Origin: Rossellomorea sp. BNER
GTDB taxonomy: Bacteria > Bacillota > Bacilli > Bacillales > Bacillaceae_B
DNA: 64,000 nucleotides
NCBI GenBank assembly: GCA_024213275.1
Contig: JANAVG010000004.1
Location: 239,551-303,550 of the forward strand
Reading direction: 5' to 3'
Shown here: positions 33,806 through 43,974 of the stretch, piece by piece
How positions within the stretch are numbered: the stretch's first letter is position 1
How the letters are laid out: the number at the start of each line of letters is the position of its first letter
Made by a program: the position numbers and the translations under genes
The notes under the pieces: model-generated
Database searches by the model: none
What the model was told of the DNA's origin: nothing
Seen by the model: the letters and a program-made list of their open reading frames with translations, nothing else

Positions 33806-33970
33806 CTAAATGGAATCGTGTTCTCTTTGGTTTGATGCCTGCATCCGTTCTTGTGGATGCGTATTTGTTGTCCCGTTTGCACGTTTAGAGGCATATTCGG
33901 CTTTTGCTCTAGGTTCTCCCTCGAATTTGTTATTGTTTTGATTTGGAAAACCTTTAACTTTATTTCGCAT
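33806..33970 (-). CDS. sspK: Small acid-soluble spore protein K
   Basis: 54-residue protein, [20 protein letters not shown] followed by [20 protein letters not shown] and [10 protein letters not shown]. The KGFP...KFxGEPRAKxxYASKRAxG...HPQERM pattern is that of SspK, a minor SASP made in the forespore under sigma-G in B. subtilis. AGGAGG is 6 bases before ATG 33970 on the minus strand. Its place between yfhH and yfhJ matches the B. subtilis order. Confidence 0.9.
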   Translation of the reverse strand: MRNKVKGFPNQNNNKFEGEPRAKAEYASKRANGTTNTHPQERMQASNQREHDSI

Positions 33971-34153
33971 AATTGGCCTCCTATAAATAAAAGTGGAGAT
34001 GCCTTGACTTAAAGGGCATCGGAACTAGATACGAAATTTTTACAGAACGTGAAGAAGTCAAGGTATTACTTCATCACGTACTTTTAGTATGATATATTTA
34101 ATGTTTATTATCACAAGTGTTGCTCATTAAATAATGGGAATGGAGGGGATAAA

Positions 34154-34423
34154 ATGGAGAAGGTTTTCGAAACATTGACAGAATTATTGCTTCAGCATAA
34201 TCGGAATTTAAAGGAACATCGTGCACGAACATGGGTAGAATTGCTTTGGGAAGATTTTGAAACAACTTATGCAAAAGCAGGCTATCAATATAAAGGAAAA
34301 GAAGTGACAGAAAAAGTGGTAAGACAGTGGATTACTCAATATGGGAGCAGACTCCATGAATTCGCTGCGTTAAATCCAAAATATGCACATCTTCTAGCTG
34401 ACGACGAAGATTTAATGAATTAA
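34154..34423 (+). CDS. yfhJ: YfhJ family protein
   Basis: 89-residue protein containing RARTWVELLWEDFETTYAKA (about 23-42), the WVELL signature that names this Bacillus family, followed by KVVRQWITQYG and a short acidic tail. Function unknown. ATG 34154 follows GGAGGGG. It directly continues the conserved cluster and is followed after 6 bases by a hairpin element that probably ends its transcript. Confidence 0.88.
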   Translation: MEKVFETLTELLLQHNRNLKEHRARTWVELLWEDFETTYAKAGYQYKGKEVTEKVVRQWITQYGSRLHEFAALNPKYAHLLADDEDLMN

Positions 34424-34429
34424 AAACGA

Positions 34430-34546
34430 GGCTGTCCCAAAACCAAGGTGTCAGGAACCACAACTTTCATATACAGAATAAGCCTCAGGAACATCTTCTG
34501 TATATGGACAACCCTAGTGGTTCCGGACCTTTTTTGGGACGTCCCC
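34430..34546 (+). repeat. GGAACCAC hairpin element, best full copy
   Basis: Left arm: GGCTGTCCCAAAACCAAGGT, then GTCAGGAACCACAAC, then CATATACAGA. Right arm: TCTGTATATG, then AGTGGTTCCGGACC, then TTTTTTGGGACGTCCCC. The three blocks pair in nested order, so the 117-bp unit folds into one long interrupted hairpin. This copy is the reference for the others listed. It carries no reading frame. Confidence 0.85.
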
Positions 34547-34551
34547 GTTCA

Positions 34552-35532
34552 TTAGTCTGGAATGATTTCCAATTTCTTTCTTAACTTTTCTTCACTAAAG
34601 ATCCAACCTGTATACGAACAGACAATGTTAAATTCTTTATCTAATTGAACAACCGCAACAAATGGATAATGTCCATTACTTCTGTACCTCAGGTCGATAA
34701 ATTTCACTTCATAAAAATCTTCATATTCATCAATTTCCCACCTGTAAACAGGTGAAAAGGATAGAAAAGCAGCCAAGTTTTTGTCGTGTTTTGCAGCGTG
34801 GATGACCGCATGATCTGGAATCTCTACTCTGTTGTATTCATCAAAGATGGTAATGGATCTTCCGTAGGCTCTGGCAACATAAAAATGTTCCTTTGTTATA
34901 ATTGCTAGTCTCCATTGGTAAAATTTGATTGTTGGAGATACAATAATTTTCTGTGCATTTGGGATTCTCTTTTTAACTGCTGTTTTCACTGCATGTTGAA
35001 CCTGAAAACGTATTAAATAGTAAATGAATATCACAAAGTATATGGCAATAAAGGTATAACCAGGGTGAAAATCAAATCCCCAAAGAATTAAGCCAACGAT
35101 ATGAATCCCGAATATAAAGGGGTCAAAGGTATTGATTACTCCTAATGCCACCCATTTAGACGAGAATGGTCGTAAAGCTTGTGTTCCATAAGCGTTAAAT
35201 ATGTCGACAAATACATGTAGGATGACTGCACCAAAAGTCCATAGCCATAAATGAAGTAAATTTGCTTCAGGAAAGAATGGGTAAATGACGGCTAATATTA
35301 CTAATGGCCAGAGAATTACTGCGGGTATGCTATGGGTAATTCCACGATGGTGGCGTATATAAACAGCATTATTTCTTAGTTTCAAAACGGTATCAATGTC
35401 AGGAATTTGTGAGCCGATTAAGCTTGCAATTAAAATACTTTGAGATGTAGCCGTACTCTCTGCTACTACAGGATCTAAAGTCGCAAGCCCTCCAATAGCA
35501 AAGCCCATTACGACATGTGTACCAGTATCCAA
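34552..35532 (-). CDS. yfhP: YfhP, membrane-bound metal-dependent hydrolase (YdjM family)
   Basis: 326-residue protein. The N-terminal half is a membrane-embedded PF04307 domain with conserved metal-ligand residues: TGTHVVMGFAIGG (2-14), SLIGSQIPDIDTV (about 37-49) and RHHRGITHS (about 58-66). The C-terminal half is soluble. Start is TTG 35532, with AAGGAGG 8 bases upstream on the minus strand; no ATG fits. In B. subtilis YfhP represses yfhQ/mutY-region genes or sporulation enzymes according to older work I only partly recall. Its place next to mutY is conserved. Confidence 0.87.
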   Translation of the reverse strand: MDTGTHVVMGFAIGGLATLDPVVAESTATSQSILIASLIGSQIPDIDTVLKLRNNAVYIRHHRGITHSIPAVILWPLVILAVIYPFFPEANLLHLWLWTFGAVILHVFVDIFNAYGTQALRPFSSKWVALGVINTFDPFIFGIHIVGLILWGFDFHPGYTFIAIYFVIFIYYLIRFQVQHAVKTAVKKRIPNAQKIIVSPTIKFYQWRLAIITKEHFYVARAYGRSITIFDEYNRVEIPDHAVIHAAKHDKNLAAFLSFSPVYRWEIDEYEDFYEVKFIDLRYRSNGHYPFVAVVQLDKEFNIVCSYTGWIFSEEKLRKKLEIIPD

Positions 35533-35690
35533 ATAGGAATCCTCCTTTAGTTAAGGTCTATTTTTATTGTCGAATATCTTTACTTTTCTACCTTTTCCCA
35601 ATACAATTCTGCTTTTGTAATGTTTTTGAACATGATATGGTAAAAAAGAGATTATTTCAATGAAAAATTCGTTACAATGTCTATGTTTAA

Positions 35691-35806
35691 GGCTCTTTTC
35701 TAAAAACTTTTCTGCTTTAAAGAGTTATTTTGAAAAATAAAGCACCGAAACCTTGATTAATGAGTAGTTAGATTATTTACGAAAAACACCAATTTAGCGA
35801 AAACAA
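35691..35806. repeat. GGCTCTTTTC element, degenerate
   Basis: Begins GGCTCTTTTCTAAAAACTTT and ends TTAGCGAAAACAATCAT. The internal CACCGAAACCTTGATTAATG parallels CCCCGAAACCATAATCATTA in the copy at 5451-5614. It occupies most of the gap 35533-35879 between the divergent yfhP and mutY genes, in which I see no gene. Confidence 0.5.
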
Positions 35807-35879
35807 TCATAATTAAAAACTAAAGTATTATATTATATTCCCTAATTTCGAAGAGGTTTAACATCTTGGAGGTACAAAA

Positions 35880-36992
35880 GTGAAAGAAAATACATTAATG
35901 CATATTGATCATACGGATATTAATCAGTTTCAATCTGATCTTATTGGATGGTTTACAGAAGAACAAAGAGACCTTCCATGGAGAAAAGACCAAGACCCAT
36001 ATAAAATATGGGTATCGGAAATCATGCTCCAGCAGACAAGGGTAGATACTGTGATCCCGTATTTTTTGAATTTTATTGATAAGTTTCCAACAGTTGCTAC
36101 TCTAGCTTCTGCCCAAGAAGATGAAGTTTTAAAAGCGTGGGAGGGGCTAGGGTATTATTCAAGAGTGCGTAATTTACAAAGTGCTGTAAAAGAAGTTCAT
36201 GAACAGTATAGTGGTCAGGTACCTAATACTCCTCAAGAAATATCAAAACTTAAAGGAGTAGGACCATATACAGCAGGTGCGATTTTAAGTATTGCTTACG
36301 GGATACCAGAGCCTGCTGTGGATGGAAATGTCATGCGAGTATTGTCTCGAATCTTGTCCATATGGGAAGATATTGCAAAACCTTCTTCTCGAAAACTATT
36401 TGAAGAGGCCATTCGAAAATTGATTTCTCATGAAAATCCATCCTATTTTAATCAGGCTTTAATGGAATTAGGGGCATTAATCTGTACTCCGACTTCTCCA
36501 AAGTGTCTGCTCTGCCCTGTACGTGAACATTGTCATGCATTCTATGAAGGAGTTCAGAATGAGCTTCCAATTAAAACGAAAAAGAAAAGCACGCGATCTG
36601 TATCCTTAGCAGCTGCAGTTCTTGTAAATGAAAAAGGGGAATTCCTCATTCATAAGCGTCCTAATCAAGGACTTTTAGCTAATCTGTGGGAATTTCCGAA
36701 CTGTGAAATAGGCGATTTTTCAACTGCAAGAAAGCAACTAAAACAGTTTCTGAATAATGAGTATGGGCTCCAAGTAAATTTAGAAAATGGTGTGAAAACA
36801 AAAATTGACCATATATTTTCTCATCTTAAATGGAATATCAGTGTATATTTCGGTAAAATAAATCAGAGTGACCAACCAAACCATTCTTCCATGAAAATTG
36901 TAACAGAAGAAGAGCTTGCAAAATATGCTTTCCCAGTGTCACATCAAAAGATTTGGAAGTGTTATGTAGAAGAGAGAGGCATACTGAATTAA
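35880..36992 (+). CDS. mutY: A/G-specific adenine glycosylase MutY
   Basis: 370-residue DNA repair enzyme that removes adenine mispaired with 8-oxoguanine. Catalytic Glu lies in [10 protein letters not shown], the helix-hairpin-helix in [13 protein letters not shown], and the catalytic Asp in [10 protein letters not shown]. The 4Fe-4S loop is intact (C-x6-C-x2-C-x5-[18 protein letters not shown]). The C-terminal NUDIX-like domain (about 240-365) recognises oxoguanine. Start is GTG 35880, 6 bases after GGAGGT. A hairpin repeat overlaps the stop codon. Confidence 0.95.
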   Translation: MKENTLMHIDHTDINQFQSDLIGWFTEEQRDLPWRKDQDPYKIWVSEIMLQQTRVDTVIPYFLNFIDKFPTVATLASAQEDEVLKAWEGLGYYSRVRNLQSAVKEVHEQYSGQVPNTPQEISKLKGVGPYTAGAILSIAYGIPEPAVDGNVMRVLSRILSIWEDIAKPSSRKLFEEAIRKLISHENPSYFNQALMELGALICTPTSPKCLLCPVREHCHAFYEGVQNELPIKTKKKSTRSVSLAAAVLVNEKGEFLIHKRPNQGLLANLWEFPNCEIGDFSTARKQLKQFLNNEYGLQVNLENGVKTKIDHIFSHLKWNISVYFGKINQSDQPNHSSMKIVTEEELAKYAFPVSHQKIWKCYVEERGILN

Positions 36993-37072
36993 GTTTGGAA
37001 CCACCACAGCTTCATTATATAGATGTGAGTGAATGAACATTCTACATAATGATCAGTTATTTGGTTCCAAAC
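36993..37072 (+). repeat. GGAACCAC hairpin element, variant with 11-bp arms
   Basis: GTTTGGAACCA (36993-37003) and TGGTTCCAAAC (37062-37072) are perfect inverted arms. Inner ATTATATAGATGTGA and TCTACATAATGAT pair in part. It starts immediately after the mutY stop and reaches to 24 bases from the yfhS stop, so it may terminate both. Confidence 0.7.
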
Positions 37073-37095
37073 CATTATAGAAATCTATTTTTGAA

Positions 37096-37320
37096 TTAGT
37101 CGTATGAAATTTTTGTACCGTGTGTATAATCGGCTTCGCCATGATTTAATCCACCACGGTTTTCAATTTCTTCAACAATTTCTCTATGGATGGTTTGTCC
37201 CTCACTGTTTAAGTAAGGAACAATTTGTTGGAGTGCATGATGGAAAAAGGCCAATTCACTTTTCTTCCACTCTTGTTTAGACATCATCGATAACTCAGTC
37301 ATGTCTCTTCCAACGTACAT
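37096..37320 (-). CDS. yfhS: YfhS-like small protein
   Basis: 74-residue acidic protein, MYVGRDMTELSMMSKQEWKK followed by SELAFFHHALQQIVPYLNSE. Its position between mutY and fabL and its length match B. subtilis YfhS, a small protein of unknown function reported to influence sporulation. ATG 37320 has AAGGAG 8 bases upstream on the minus strand. The assignment rests on synteny and length more than on a diagnostic motif. Confidence 0.78.
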   Translation of the reverse strand: MYVGRDMTELSMMSKQEWKKSELAFFHHALQQIVPYLNSEGQTIHREIVEEIENRGGLNHGEADYTHGTKISYD

Positions 37321-37413
37321 ACGAATCACTCCTTGTAGTTTTTTATAGTGTTTGTAATAACAGCTTGTTTATGCTCGAATAAACAAACGAATAATGAGAA
37401 TGAAAGGATGTAG

Positions 37414-38160
<747 letters not shown>

Positions 38161-38234
38161 GAAAAAATTTCCTGAACTTTTTTGGATAATAACCTTTTAC
38201 GCTGGTTACATTAACTAGCGTGGAGGTGATTACA

Positions 38235-38441
38235 ATGGCAAAACAACCAAACAAAACTCAAGCTGGTACTAACGTTCAACAAGTTAAGCAACAAAACGCT
38301 CAAGCTGGTCAAGCTCAGCAACAATTCGGTACTGAGTTTGCTTCAGAAACAAATGCTCAAGAAGTAAAACAACAAAACCAACAATCAGCAGCTAAGAAAG
38401 CTCAAGCTTCTGGTGGTCAAAACCAAGGACAACAACGCTAA
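38235..38441 (+). CDS. sspE: Gamma-type small acid-soluble spore protein
   Basis: 68-residue protein almost free of hydrophobic residues, MAKQPNKTQAGTNVQQVKQQ, with a repeat built on FGTEFASETNAQEVKQQNQQ, which contains the GPR protease recognition pattern (TEFASET). Gamma SASP is an amino-acid store in the spore core, degraded on germination. ATG 38235 follows GGAGGTGATTACA. The longer GTG frame from 38220 would start before the RBS. Position after fabL is conserved. A strong terminator follows. Confidence 0.93.
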   Translation: MAKQPNKTQAGTNVQQVKQQNAQAGQAQQQFGTEFASETNAQEVKQQNQQSAAKKAQASGGQNQGQQR

Positions 38442-38449
38442 CAAACAAC

Positions 38450-38480
38450 AAAGGCACCCCTAGCAACTAGGGGTGCCTTT
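38450..38480 (+). terminator. sspE terminator
   Basis: AAAGGCACCCCTAG (38450-38463) and CTAGGGGTGCCTTT (38467-38480) form a perfect 14-bp stem with a 3-base loop, 8 bases after the sspE stop. Confidence 0.92.
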
Positions 38481-38496
38481 ATCACTTTAATGAACT

Positions 38497-38592
38497 GAGG
38501 GACGGTTCTCGAATGCTTCACAGCTGTGAAGCATTCGAGAACCGTCCCTCATCGCTTTAACGCATTCGAGAACCGTCCCTCATCGCTTTAAT
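38497..38592. repeat. 54-bp perfect palindrome plus 31-bp direct repeat
   Basis: GAGGGACGGTTCTCGAATGC with TTCACAG (38497-38523) is followed directly by its exact reverse complement to 38550: 27 bp per arm, no loop, no mismatch. The right arm's GCATTCGAGAACCGTCCCTC (from 38531), with ATCGCTTTAAC, repeats 31 bases later at 38562-38592 with one change. I recall GGGACGGTTCTCG motifs around Y1/RAYT transposases in other Firmicutes; none is in this window. Confidence 0.88.
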
Positions 38593-38639
38593 GCGTCACG
38601 ACAAAAGTGGTGGGATTACGACAGAAGTAGTCAAAGGGT

Positions 38640-38951
38640 TTGGGGGATCTTCATCGAATTTTTAGTGTAGAAGAGACCCTAGTTAGGACGGTGAAGGTAT
38701 TGGCAAAGTTTGAGCAATTGGTAACGAGTCAGATGAGAACAATGGATAAACTGTTATTTCTACAGTCGGAAATAGAGAGATGTAAGAAAGTGGAACAGGA
38801 ACTAATTATTCTTCAAGAGAAAGGAAAGCTCCGTTCCATTTCAATTGAAATTCTTGAAATGAAAAAAGAGCTGAAACAGGTTCAGGAAAAATTTCAAGAA
38901 CAAACGAATGAAGTAATTCGCACCTATCAAGAAAAAAAGGTGCTAATGTAG
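38640..38951 (+). CDS. ygaB: YgaB-like coiled-coil protein
   Basis: 103-residue charged, helical protein (LVTSQMRTMDKLLFLQSEIE, ILEMKKELKQVQEKFQEQTN) likely to form a coiled coil. Position between sspE and ygaC and the FxxLV..QxxTMDxLLxLQSEIERC pattern suggest B. subtilis YgaB, function unknown. The start is uncertain: TTG 38640 has AAAGGG only one base away, and no ATG is in frame upstream of residue 32. Internal GTG 38691 or TTG 38700, or a rare ATT, are alternatives. Confidence 0.65.
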   Translation: MGDLHRIFSVEETLVRTVKVLAKFEQLVTSQMRTMDKLLFLQSEIERCKKVEQELIILQEKGKLRSISIEILEMKKELKQVQEKFQEQTNEVIRTYQEKKVLM

Positions 38952-39140
38952 AGACCCAGAATCCCAAGTGTCTGATCACATTTCAGATCCCTTCTTGAAT
39001 GTAACCATAGAGATTTGTTCAATATTTGAAGTTGTGGATGCTGACACTCTAGTTTGATTCAGCCTCTTTTGTTTTAAATTCCTCTTGAAAACGTTATAAT
39101 GGTAAAATAGATAATTTTGCAAGGAAAGTAGGGGATATCC

Positions 39141-39671
39141 ATGGCGGTTCCCAATGAAGGCCAAAAGCTTCAAATACATAGTTATAAACATGATGGGAAT
39201 ATCCATAGAATCTGGGATGAGATGACTGTTCTAAAAGGAACTAGGAACCTTGTGATTGGCGGGAATGATAAAACAATGGTGACGGAATCTGACGGAAGGA
39301 CTTGGATTACGCGTGAGCCAGCAATCTGCTATTTTCATGCAGAGCTATGGTTTAATATTATTTGTATGATTAGAGAAGACGGTATTTATTATTATTGTAA
39401 CTTAAGTTCACCATTTGTTTATGACCACGAAGCGCTTAAATATATTGATTATGACTTAGATATTAAAGTTTTCCCAGATATGACCTATACTCTTTTAGAC
39501 GAAGATGAGTATGAGGCACATGGAAAATTGATGGGTTACCCTGATGTCATTGATCAAATTCTTCAAAGAAATGTAGATAAGCTCGTTAGGTGGATCAGGC
39601 AAAGAAAAGGTCCATTCGCTCCAGATTTTATTGATATTTGGTATGAACGGTTTTTATATTACAGAGCGTAG
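39141..39671 (+). CDS. ygaC: Nucleoside tri-/diphosphate phosphatase YgaC (DUF402)
   Basis: 176-residue DUF402 protein. Conserved features include [20 protein letters not shown] (about 41-60), the central [13 protein letters not shown] and [18 protein letters not shown], with the acidic metal-binding residues. The Staphylococcus homologue is a nucleoside tri- and diphosphatase. ATG 39141 follows AGGGGATATCC. It is followed by its own terminator before ygaD. Position is conserved with B. subtilis. Confidence 0.9.
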   Translation: MAVPNEGQKLQIHSYKHDGNIHRIWDEMTVLKGTRNLVIGGNDKTMVTESDGRTWITREPAICYFHAELWFNIICMIREDGIYYYCNLSSPFVYDHEALKYIDYDLDIKVFPDMTYTLLDEDEYEAHGKLMGYPDVIDQILQRNVDKLVRWIRQRKGPFAPDFIDIWYERFLYYRA

Positions 39672-39707
39672 AAAAACCTGTTGGAAATGTTTCAACGGGT
39701 TTTTTTC
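39672..39707 (+). terminator. ygaC terminator
   Basis: AAAAACCTGTTGGAA pairs with TTTCAACGGGTTTTT, with one or two G-U pairs and a short loop, and runs into TTTTTT at 39700-39706. Confidence 0.8.
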
Positions 39708-39749
39708 ATTTTTAAAAAGATATGATAAGAGGGGAGGAGTGAAAAAAAG

Positions 39750-41498
39750 ATGAGCATTATTAAAAGGTATATGAAATTTGTTAAACCATATCGACTTCAA
39801 ATTATCGGTACACTAATGATTGGAATCATAAAATTTATCATACCTCTATTAATCCCGATCCTCATTCAATATGTTATTGATGATATATTGGGTAGTTCTA
39901 CTATGACTACGGAAGATAAAACATCAAAGCTCCTAACGATTATGGGGGTCATGATTGTGTTATTCGTTTTGGTAAGGCCGCCTGTTGAGTATTATCGCCA
40001 ATATTTTGCCCAATGGACGGCGAGTAAGATTTTATACGATCTTAGAGACAAGCTCTTTGGCCATATTCAAAAGCTAAGCTTTAAATATTACTCAAATACT
40101 AGAGCTGGAGAGATTATTTCCAGGGTCATAAATGATGTCGAACAAACAAAGAACTTCGTAATCGTAGGATTAATGAACCTCTGGTTAGATGCTGCGACGA
40201 TTATTATTGCTGTTTCTATCATGTTTACATACGACATCAGTCTAACCCTCGTTTCCTTGATTGCATTTCCGTTCTATGCGATTTCAGTAAAGTATTTTTT
40301 TGGTCATCTCAGACGACTAACTAGAGACCGTTCTCAAGCATTGGCTGAGGTACAAAGTTACCTACATGAAAGAGTTCAAGGTATGGCAGTGATTAAAAGC
40401 TTTGCCGTAGAAGAGCATGAACAAGGACAATTTCAGGGACATAACTCTAATTTCCTTGAAAAAGCGTTAATCCAAACAAGCTGGAATGCCAAAGCTTTTG
40501 CCGTTGTTAACACGATCACAGATATTGCTCCGCTAATCATCATTGGTTATGCAGGATATCAAGTGATTCAAGGTGAGCTAACCATTGGTGTCATGGCAGC
40601 TTTTATTGCCTACATTGATAGACTATATAATCCGCTTAGAAGACTCGTAAATTCATCATCGACATTAACGCAATCGATTGCTTCAATGGATCGTGTCTTT
40701 GAATTAATTGATGAAAAATATGATGTAGACGATGAACCGAATGCAAAGGAATGCAAACAGGTTATGGGAAAAATCGACTTCCAACATGTCAATTTTCAAT
40801 ACAATGAAGAGGAAGAAAAGGTTCTTCGGGATATAAACCTTGAAATTCACCCTGGAGAGACAGTTGCTTTGGTTGGTATGAGCGGGGGAGGGAAATCTTC
40901 TCTTGTGAGTTTGATACCTCGTTTTTATGATGTAACACAAGGCGAAATACTTTTAGACAACACGAACATCAAGGAGTTTAAAGTAAGAAGTCTCCGTGAC
41001 AAAATTGGTATGGTGTTACAGGATAATATCCTTTTTAGTGAATCGGTGAAAAGCAATATCCTTTTTGGAAACCCTGATGCAACAGAAGAAGAGGTTGTTG
41101 CTGCAGCTAAAGCAGCTAATGCACACGAATTCATTCTAAATCTTCCAGAAGGATACGATACAAAAGTGGGGGAAAGAGGCGTCAAGCTTTCTGGCGGACA
41201 AAAACAAAGGGTTGCCATTGCACGGGTATTTCTGAAAAATCCTCCACTCCTTATTTTAGACGAAGCCACATCTGCTTTAGATCTTGAAAGTGAACACCTT
41301 ATTCAAGAGGCCATGCAAAAACTAGCAAGAGACCGAACCACTTTTATTGTGGCTCATCGATTATCTACCATTACTCATGCAGATCGAATCATTTTGATGG
41401 AGTATGGAGAAATCGTTGAGATGGGAACTCACGAAGAGCTGATGAACAAGCAAGGGCATTATCATAAATTATTTCAGGTTCAACAGTTGGATGGATGA
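39750..41498 (+). CDS. ygaD: MsbA-like ABC exporter YgaD
   Basis: 582-residue half-size exporter: six transmembrane helices in residues about 1-310 followed by an ATPase domain. Walker A is GMSGGGKSS (about 375-383), the signature [16 protein letters not shown] (about 479-494) and Walker [13 protein letters not shown] (about 499-510), all intact. It should work as a homodimer pumping lipids or drugs outward. RBS GGGGAGGAG precedes the ATG. It occupies the ygaD position of the conserved block. A strong terminator follows, then the inserted peptide transporter. Confidence 0.9.
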   Translation: MSIIKRYMKFVKPYRLQIIGTLMIGIIKFIIPLLIPILIQYVIDDILGSSTMTTEDKTSKLLTIMGVMIVLFVLVRPPVEYYRQYFAQWTASKILYDLRDKLFGHIQKLSFKYYSNTRAGEIISRVINDVEQTKNFVIVGLMNLWLDAATIIIAVSIMFTYDISLTLVSLIAFPFYAISVKYFFGHLRRLTRDRSQALAEVQSYLHERVQGMAVIKSFAVEEHEQGQFQGHNSNFLEKALIQTSWNAKAFAVVNTITDIAPLIIIGYAGYQVIQGELTIGVMAAFIAYIDRLYNPLRRLVNSSSTLTQSIASMDRVFELIDEKYDVDDEPNAKECKQVMGKIDFQHVNFQYNEEEEKVLRDINLEIHPGETVALVGMSGGGKSSLVSLIPRFYDVTQGEILLDNTNIKEFKVRSLRDKIGMVLQDNILFSESVKSNILFGNPDATEEEVVAAAKAANAHEFILNLPEGYDTKVGERGVKLSGGQKQRVAIARVFLKNPPLLILDEATSALDLESEHLIQEAMQKLARDRTTFIVAHRLSTITHADRIILMEYGEIVEMGTHEELMNKQGHYHKLFQVQQLDG

Positions 41499-41507
41499 TG
41501 ATTTGAG

Positions 41508-41534
41508 CGACCCATTTTTGGGTCGTTTTTTTTT
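41508..41534 (+). terminator. ygaD terminator
   Basis: CGACCCA (41508-41514) and TGGGTCG (41519-41525) with a TTTT loop, followed by nine T residues. Confidence 0.88.
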
Positions 41535-41548
41535 GCCACTGATAGGGC

Positions 41549-41690
41549 GGGTGCTAGGCTTGTAAGTTCGTGGTGTTAGTCGCTACCATCGAATCGTAGA
41601 TTTTCGCTAACATTTTTTGTTTTTATGCAAATGGGTGCCTATTCTTTTAAGACCGTGGTGTCAGTCCCTCCCATCGGAAGCATGTATTTT
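41549..41690 (+). repeat. Degenerate direct repeat, 84-bp spacing
   Basis: GGGTGCTAGGCTTGTAAG, TTCGTGGTGTTAGTCGCTAC and CATCGAATCGTAGATTTT (from 41549) align with GGGTGCCTATTCTTTTAAG, ACCGTGGTGTCAGTCCCTCC and CATCGGAAGCATGTATTTTT (from 41633). Identity is roughly two thirds by eye. No gene is visible in 41535-41860. Confidence 0.6.
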
Positions 41691-41870
41691 TAAATAGGGT
41701 TGTAACTCATATAAATTTAATACTAGGTTTTTCAGGCAGTGACGGAACCCTATGTTTCCGACGCGAGAGTGCTGAACCCCGTTATCGAAGAGAGGATTTT
41801 TGAAGAGAGTTGTTTCATGCCGTTTATATGGAATCTATCTGCGTTTTGAATGAAGTTTCATTTTTGCATA

Positions 41871-41899
41871 TTGATAATTGTTAAACAAGATGTAATAAT
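41871..41899 (+). promoter_or_regulatory. Promoter of the second peptide transporter operon
   Basis: TTGATA (41871-41876) with TAATAA at 41893-41898 (16 bp) or AATAAT at 41894-41899 (17 bp, preceded by TG as in an extended -10). Start site expected near 41905. Confidence 0.6.
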
Positions 41900-41910
41900 A
41901 GAATACGGAC

Positions 41911-41925
41911 AATATTCAGAAATTA
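41911..41925 (+). promoter_or_regulatory. Candidate CodY box
   Basis: AATATTCAGAAATTA differs at 3 of 15 positions from the CodY consensus AATTTTCWGAAAATT and lies a few bases after the predicted start site. CodY represses dpp, opp and app operons in Bacillus when amino acids are plentiful, so the site makes biological sense. Binding is inferred. Confidence 0.45.
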
Positions 41926-41971
41926 GAGAGTCTTTAGAAAAAATAAAAATGTTGTTTGGGGGTTAGCAACT

Positions 41972-42988
41972 ATGAGTACAAAGCCACCTCTGTTGAAAGT
42001 TGAGGGTTTGAAGACCTCTTTTTTTACAGATGACGGGGAAGTCCCTGCTGTAGATAATGTCAACTTCCATGTAAACGAAGGGGAAATACTTGGAATTGTT
42101 GGGGAGTCAGGTTGTGGGAAGAGTGTTACGTCTCTATCGATTATGGGGTTAGTGCCAAGTCCTCCCGGAAAAGTTGTCGGGGGAAAGATCCTTTTTGGAG
42201 AAGAAGACATAACCAAAGCTTCAGAGAAAAGAATGAGAGAGATCAGAGGAAATGATATTGCAATGATTTTCCAGGAACCAATGACCTCTTTAAATCCTGT
42301 ATTTACGATAGGAAATCAGCTAACCGAAGCTATTCGCATACATAGAAAATGCAATAAAGCTGAAGCGAATGAAAGAGCAATAGAAATTATGAAGCTTGTG
42401 GGTCTTCCAAGAGCAGAAGAATTATTAAAGGACTATCCACATCAGTTGTCAGGTGGTATGAGACAACGTGTCATGATTGCAATGGCAATGGCGTGCGACC
42501 CTAAAGTGCTCATAGCAGATGAGCCGACGACAGCTCTTGATGTAACGATTCAAGCACAAATCTTAAAGCTTATGAAAAAATTAAATAAAGAGATGAACAC
42601 GGCTGTTCTTCTCATCACGCATGATCTTGGGGTTGTAGCTGAAACTTGTGAACGATTAGTTGTCATGTATTCTGGCAAGGTCGTAGAAGAAGGTAAAGTC
42701 GTGGATATTTTCAAAAATCCTCAACATCCCTATACAAAAGGCCTTATCTCATCTGTACCAGATATGAGATTTAAACAGCAACGATTGTATTCTATTCCGG
42801 GAAATGTGCCAAAGCCGGGATCTATTAGAGAGGGTTGTCGTTTTGCGGCAAGATGTGAGCATGCCTATGATCGCTGCTTGGTAGAAACACCTGAACTCTA
42901 TCAAACTGCAGAGGGTCATTGCACTCGTTGCTTTTTGTATGACAGCAAGGAGGAAGTAGCTTATGACAGAAACATTGCTAAAGGTTGA
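41972..42988 (+). CDS. DppD/AppD-like peptide transporter ATPase
   Basis: 338-residue ATPase of an Opp-type importer, with [28 protein letters not shown] and [12 protein letters not shown] motifs intact. The C-terminal [14 protein letters not shown] segment is the cysteine-rich part typical of DppD. ATG 41972 follows GGGGG with somewhat long spacing. It is the first gene of five in the order D-F-A-B-C, which is the order of B. subtilis appDFABC. It overlaps the next gene by 26 bases. Confidence 0.88.
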   Translation: MSTKPPLLKVEGLKTSFFTDDGEVPAVDNVNFHVNEGEILGIVGESGCGKSVTSLSIMGLVPSPPGKVVGGKILFGEEDITKASEKRMREIRGNDIAMIFQEPMTSLNPVFTIGNQLTEAIRIHRKCNKAEANERAIEIMKLVGLPRAEELLKDYPHQLSGGMRQRVMIAMAMACDPKVLIADEPTTALDVTIQAQILKLMKKLNKEMNTAVLLITHDLGVVAETCERLVVMYSGKVVEEGKVVDIFKNPQHPYTKGLISSVPDMRFKQQRLYSIPGNVPKPGSIREGCRFAARCEHAYDRCLVETPELYQTAEGHCTRCFLYDSKEEVAYDRNIAKG

Positions 42989-43928
42989 AGGCTTAAAGAA
43001 GCATTTCCCGATTCCTGGGGGGATCCTTGGGAAAACAGTCGGTCATGTTAAAGCGGTTGACGGTGTTTCTTTTGAAGTAAGAAAAGGTGAAACACTTGGA
43101 ATTGTAGGGGAAAGTGGTTGTGGTAAATCGACTACTGGCCGAATGCTCCTGAGACTTATCGAACCTTCTGAAGGAAAGGTTAGTTTCGAAGATAAAGAGG
43201 TTACAAAACTATCAAACTCTGAATTGCGTAAATTGAGAAGAGATATGCAGATGGTTTTCCAAGATCCATTTGCTTCCCTTAATCCGAGACATACAGTGGG
43301 GAAAATTCTAGAAGAACCCCTAATCGTTCACGGCATTGGCTCTTCTCAGGAACGAAAGAAACGTGTTCATGAATTATTGGAGATCGTAGGATTAAGTAGT
43401 TACCACGCCAAACGTTATCCGCATCAGTTTAGTGGTGGTCAGCGTCAAAGGATTGGTATTGCTAGAGCACTTATGACGAAGCCAAAGCTGATTATTGCAG
43501 ATGAACCAGTGTCAGCTTTAGACGTTTCTATCCAATCTCAGGTATTAAATCTTATGCAAGATTTACAGAAGGAATTTGGCTTAACGTATCTCTTCATCGC
43601 ACATGACTTAGGGGTTGTTCGTCATATTAGTGACAGAGTAGGAGTAATGTACTTAGGAAGGATGGTAGAGCTTAGTGAAAGTGAAAATCTTTATGATAAG
43701 CCTCTTCATCCTTATACACAAGCACTACTTTCAGCTGTGCCGATACCAGATCCCAAGTTCGAAAGGGATTCAATCTTATTGCAGGGAGATATCCCTAGTC
43801 CATCGAATCCACCAAGTGGTTGTGCCTTTCACACAAGATGTCCACAGGCGACTGAGATTTGCAGGAAAAAAACACCAGAATTTAAAGAACAATCTGAGGG
43901 GCATTATGTAGCCTGTCACCTTTATTAA
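42963..43928 (+). CDS. DppF/AppF-like peptide transporter ATPase
   Basis: 321-residue partner ATPase, with [28 protein letters not shown] and [12 protein letters not shown] motifs and the family ending [18 protein letters not shown] 42963 stands 6 bases after AAGGAGG, inside the end of the previous gene, a coupling usual for these pairs. It is about as similar to the DppF-like protein at 8527 as two members of one family normally are, so the two importers in this window are separate systems, not a recent duplication. Confidence 0.9.
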   Translation: MTETLLKVEGLKKHFPIPGGILGKTVGHVKAVDGVSFEVRKGETLGIVGESGCGKSTTGRMLLRLIEPSEGKVSFEDKEVTKLSNSELRKLRRDMQMVFQDPFASLNPRHTVGKILEEPLIVHGIGSSQERKKRVHELLEIVGLSSYHAKRYPHQFSGGQRQRIGIARALMTKPKLIIADEPVSALDVSIQSQVLNLMQDLQKEFGLTYLFIAHDLGVVRHISDRVGVMYLGRMVELSESENLYDKPLHPYTQALLSAVPIPDPKFERDSILLQGDIPSPSNPPSGCAFHTRCPQATEICRKKTPEFKEQSEGHYVACHLY

Positions 43929-43974
43929 GGGGCAGAGACATATATTTTTTAAAAAGATACTAGGAGGGGTTCAT

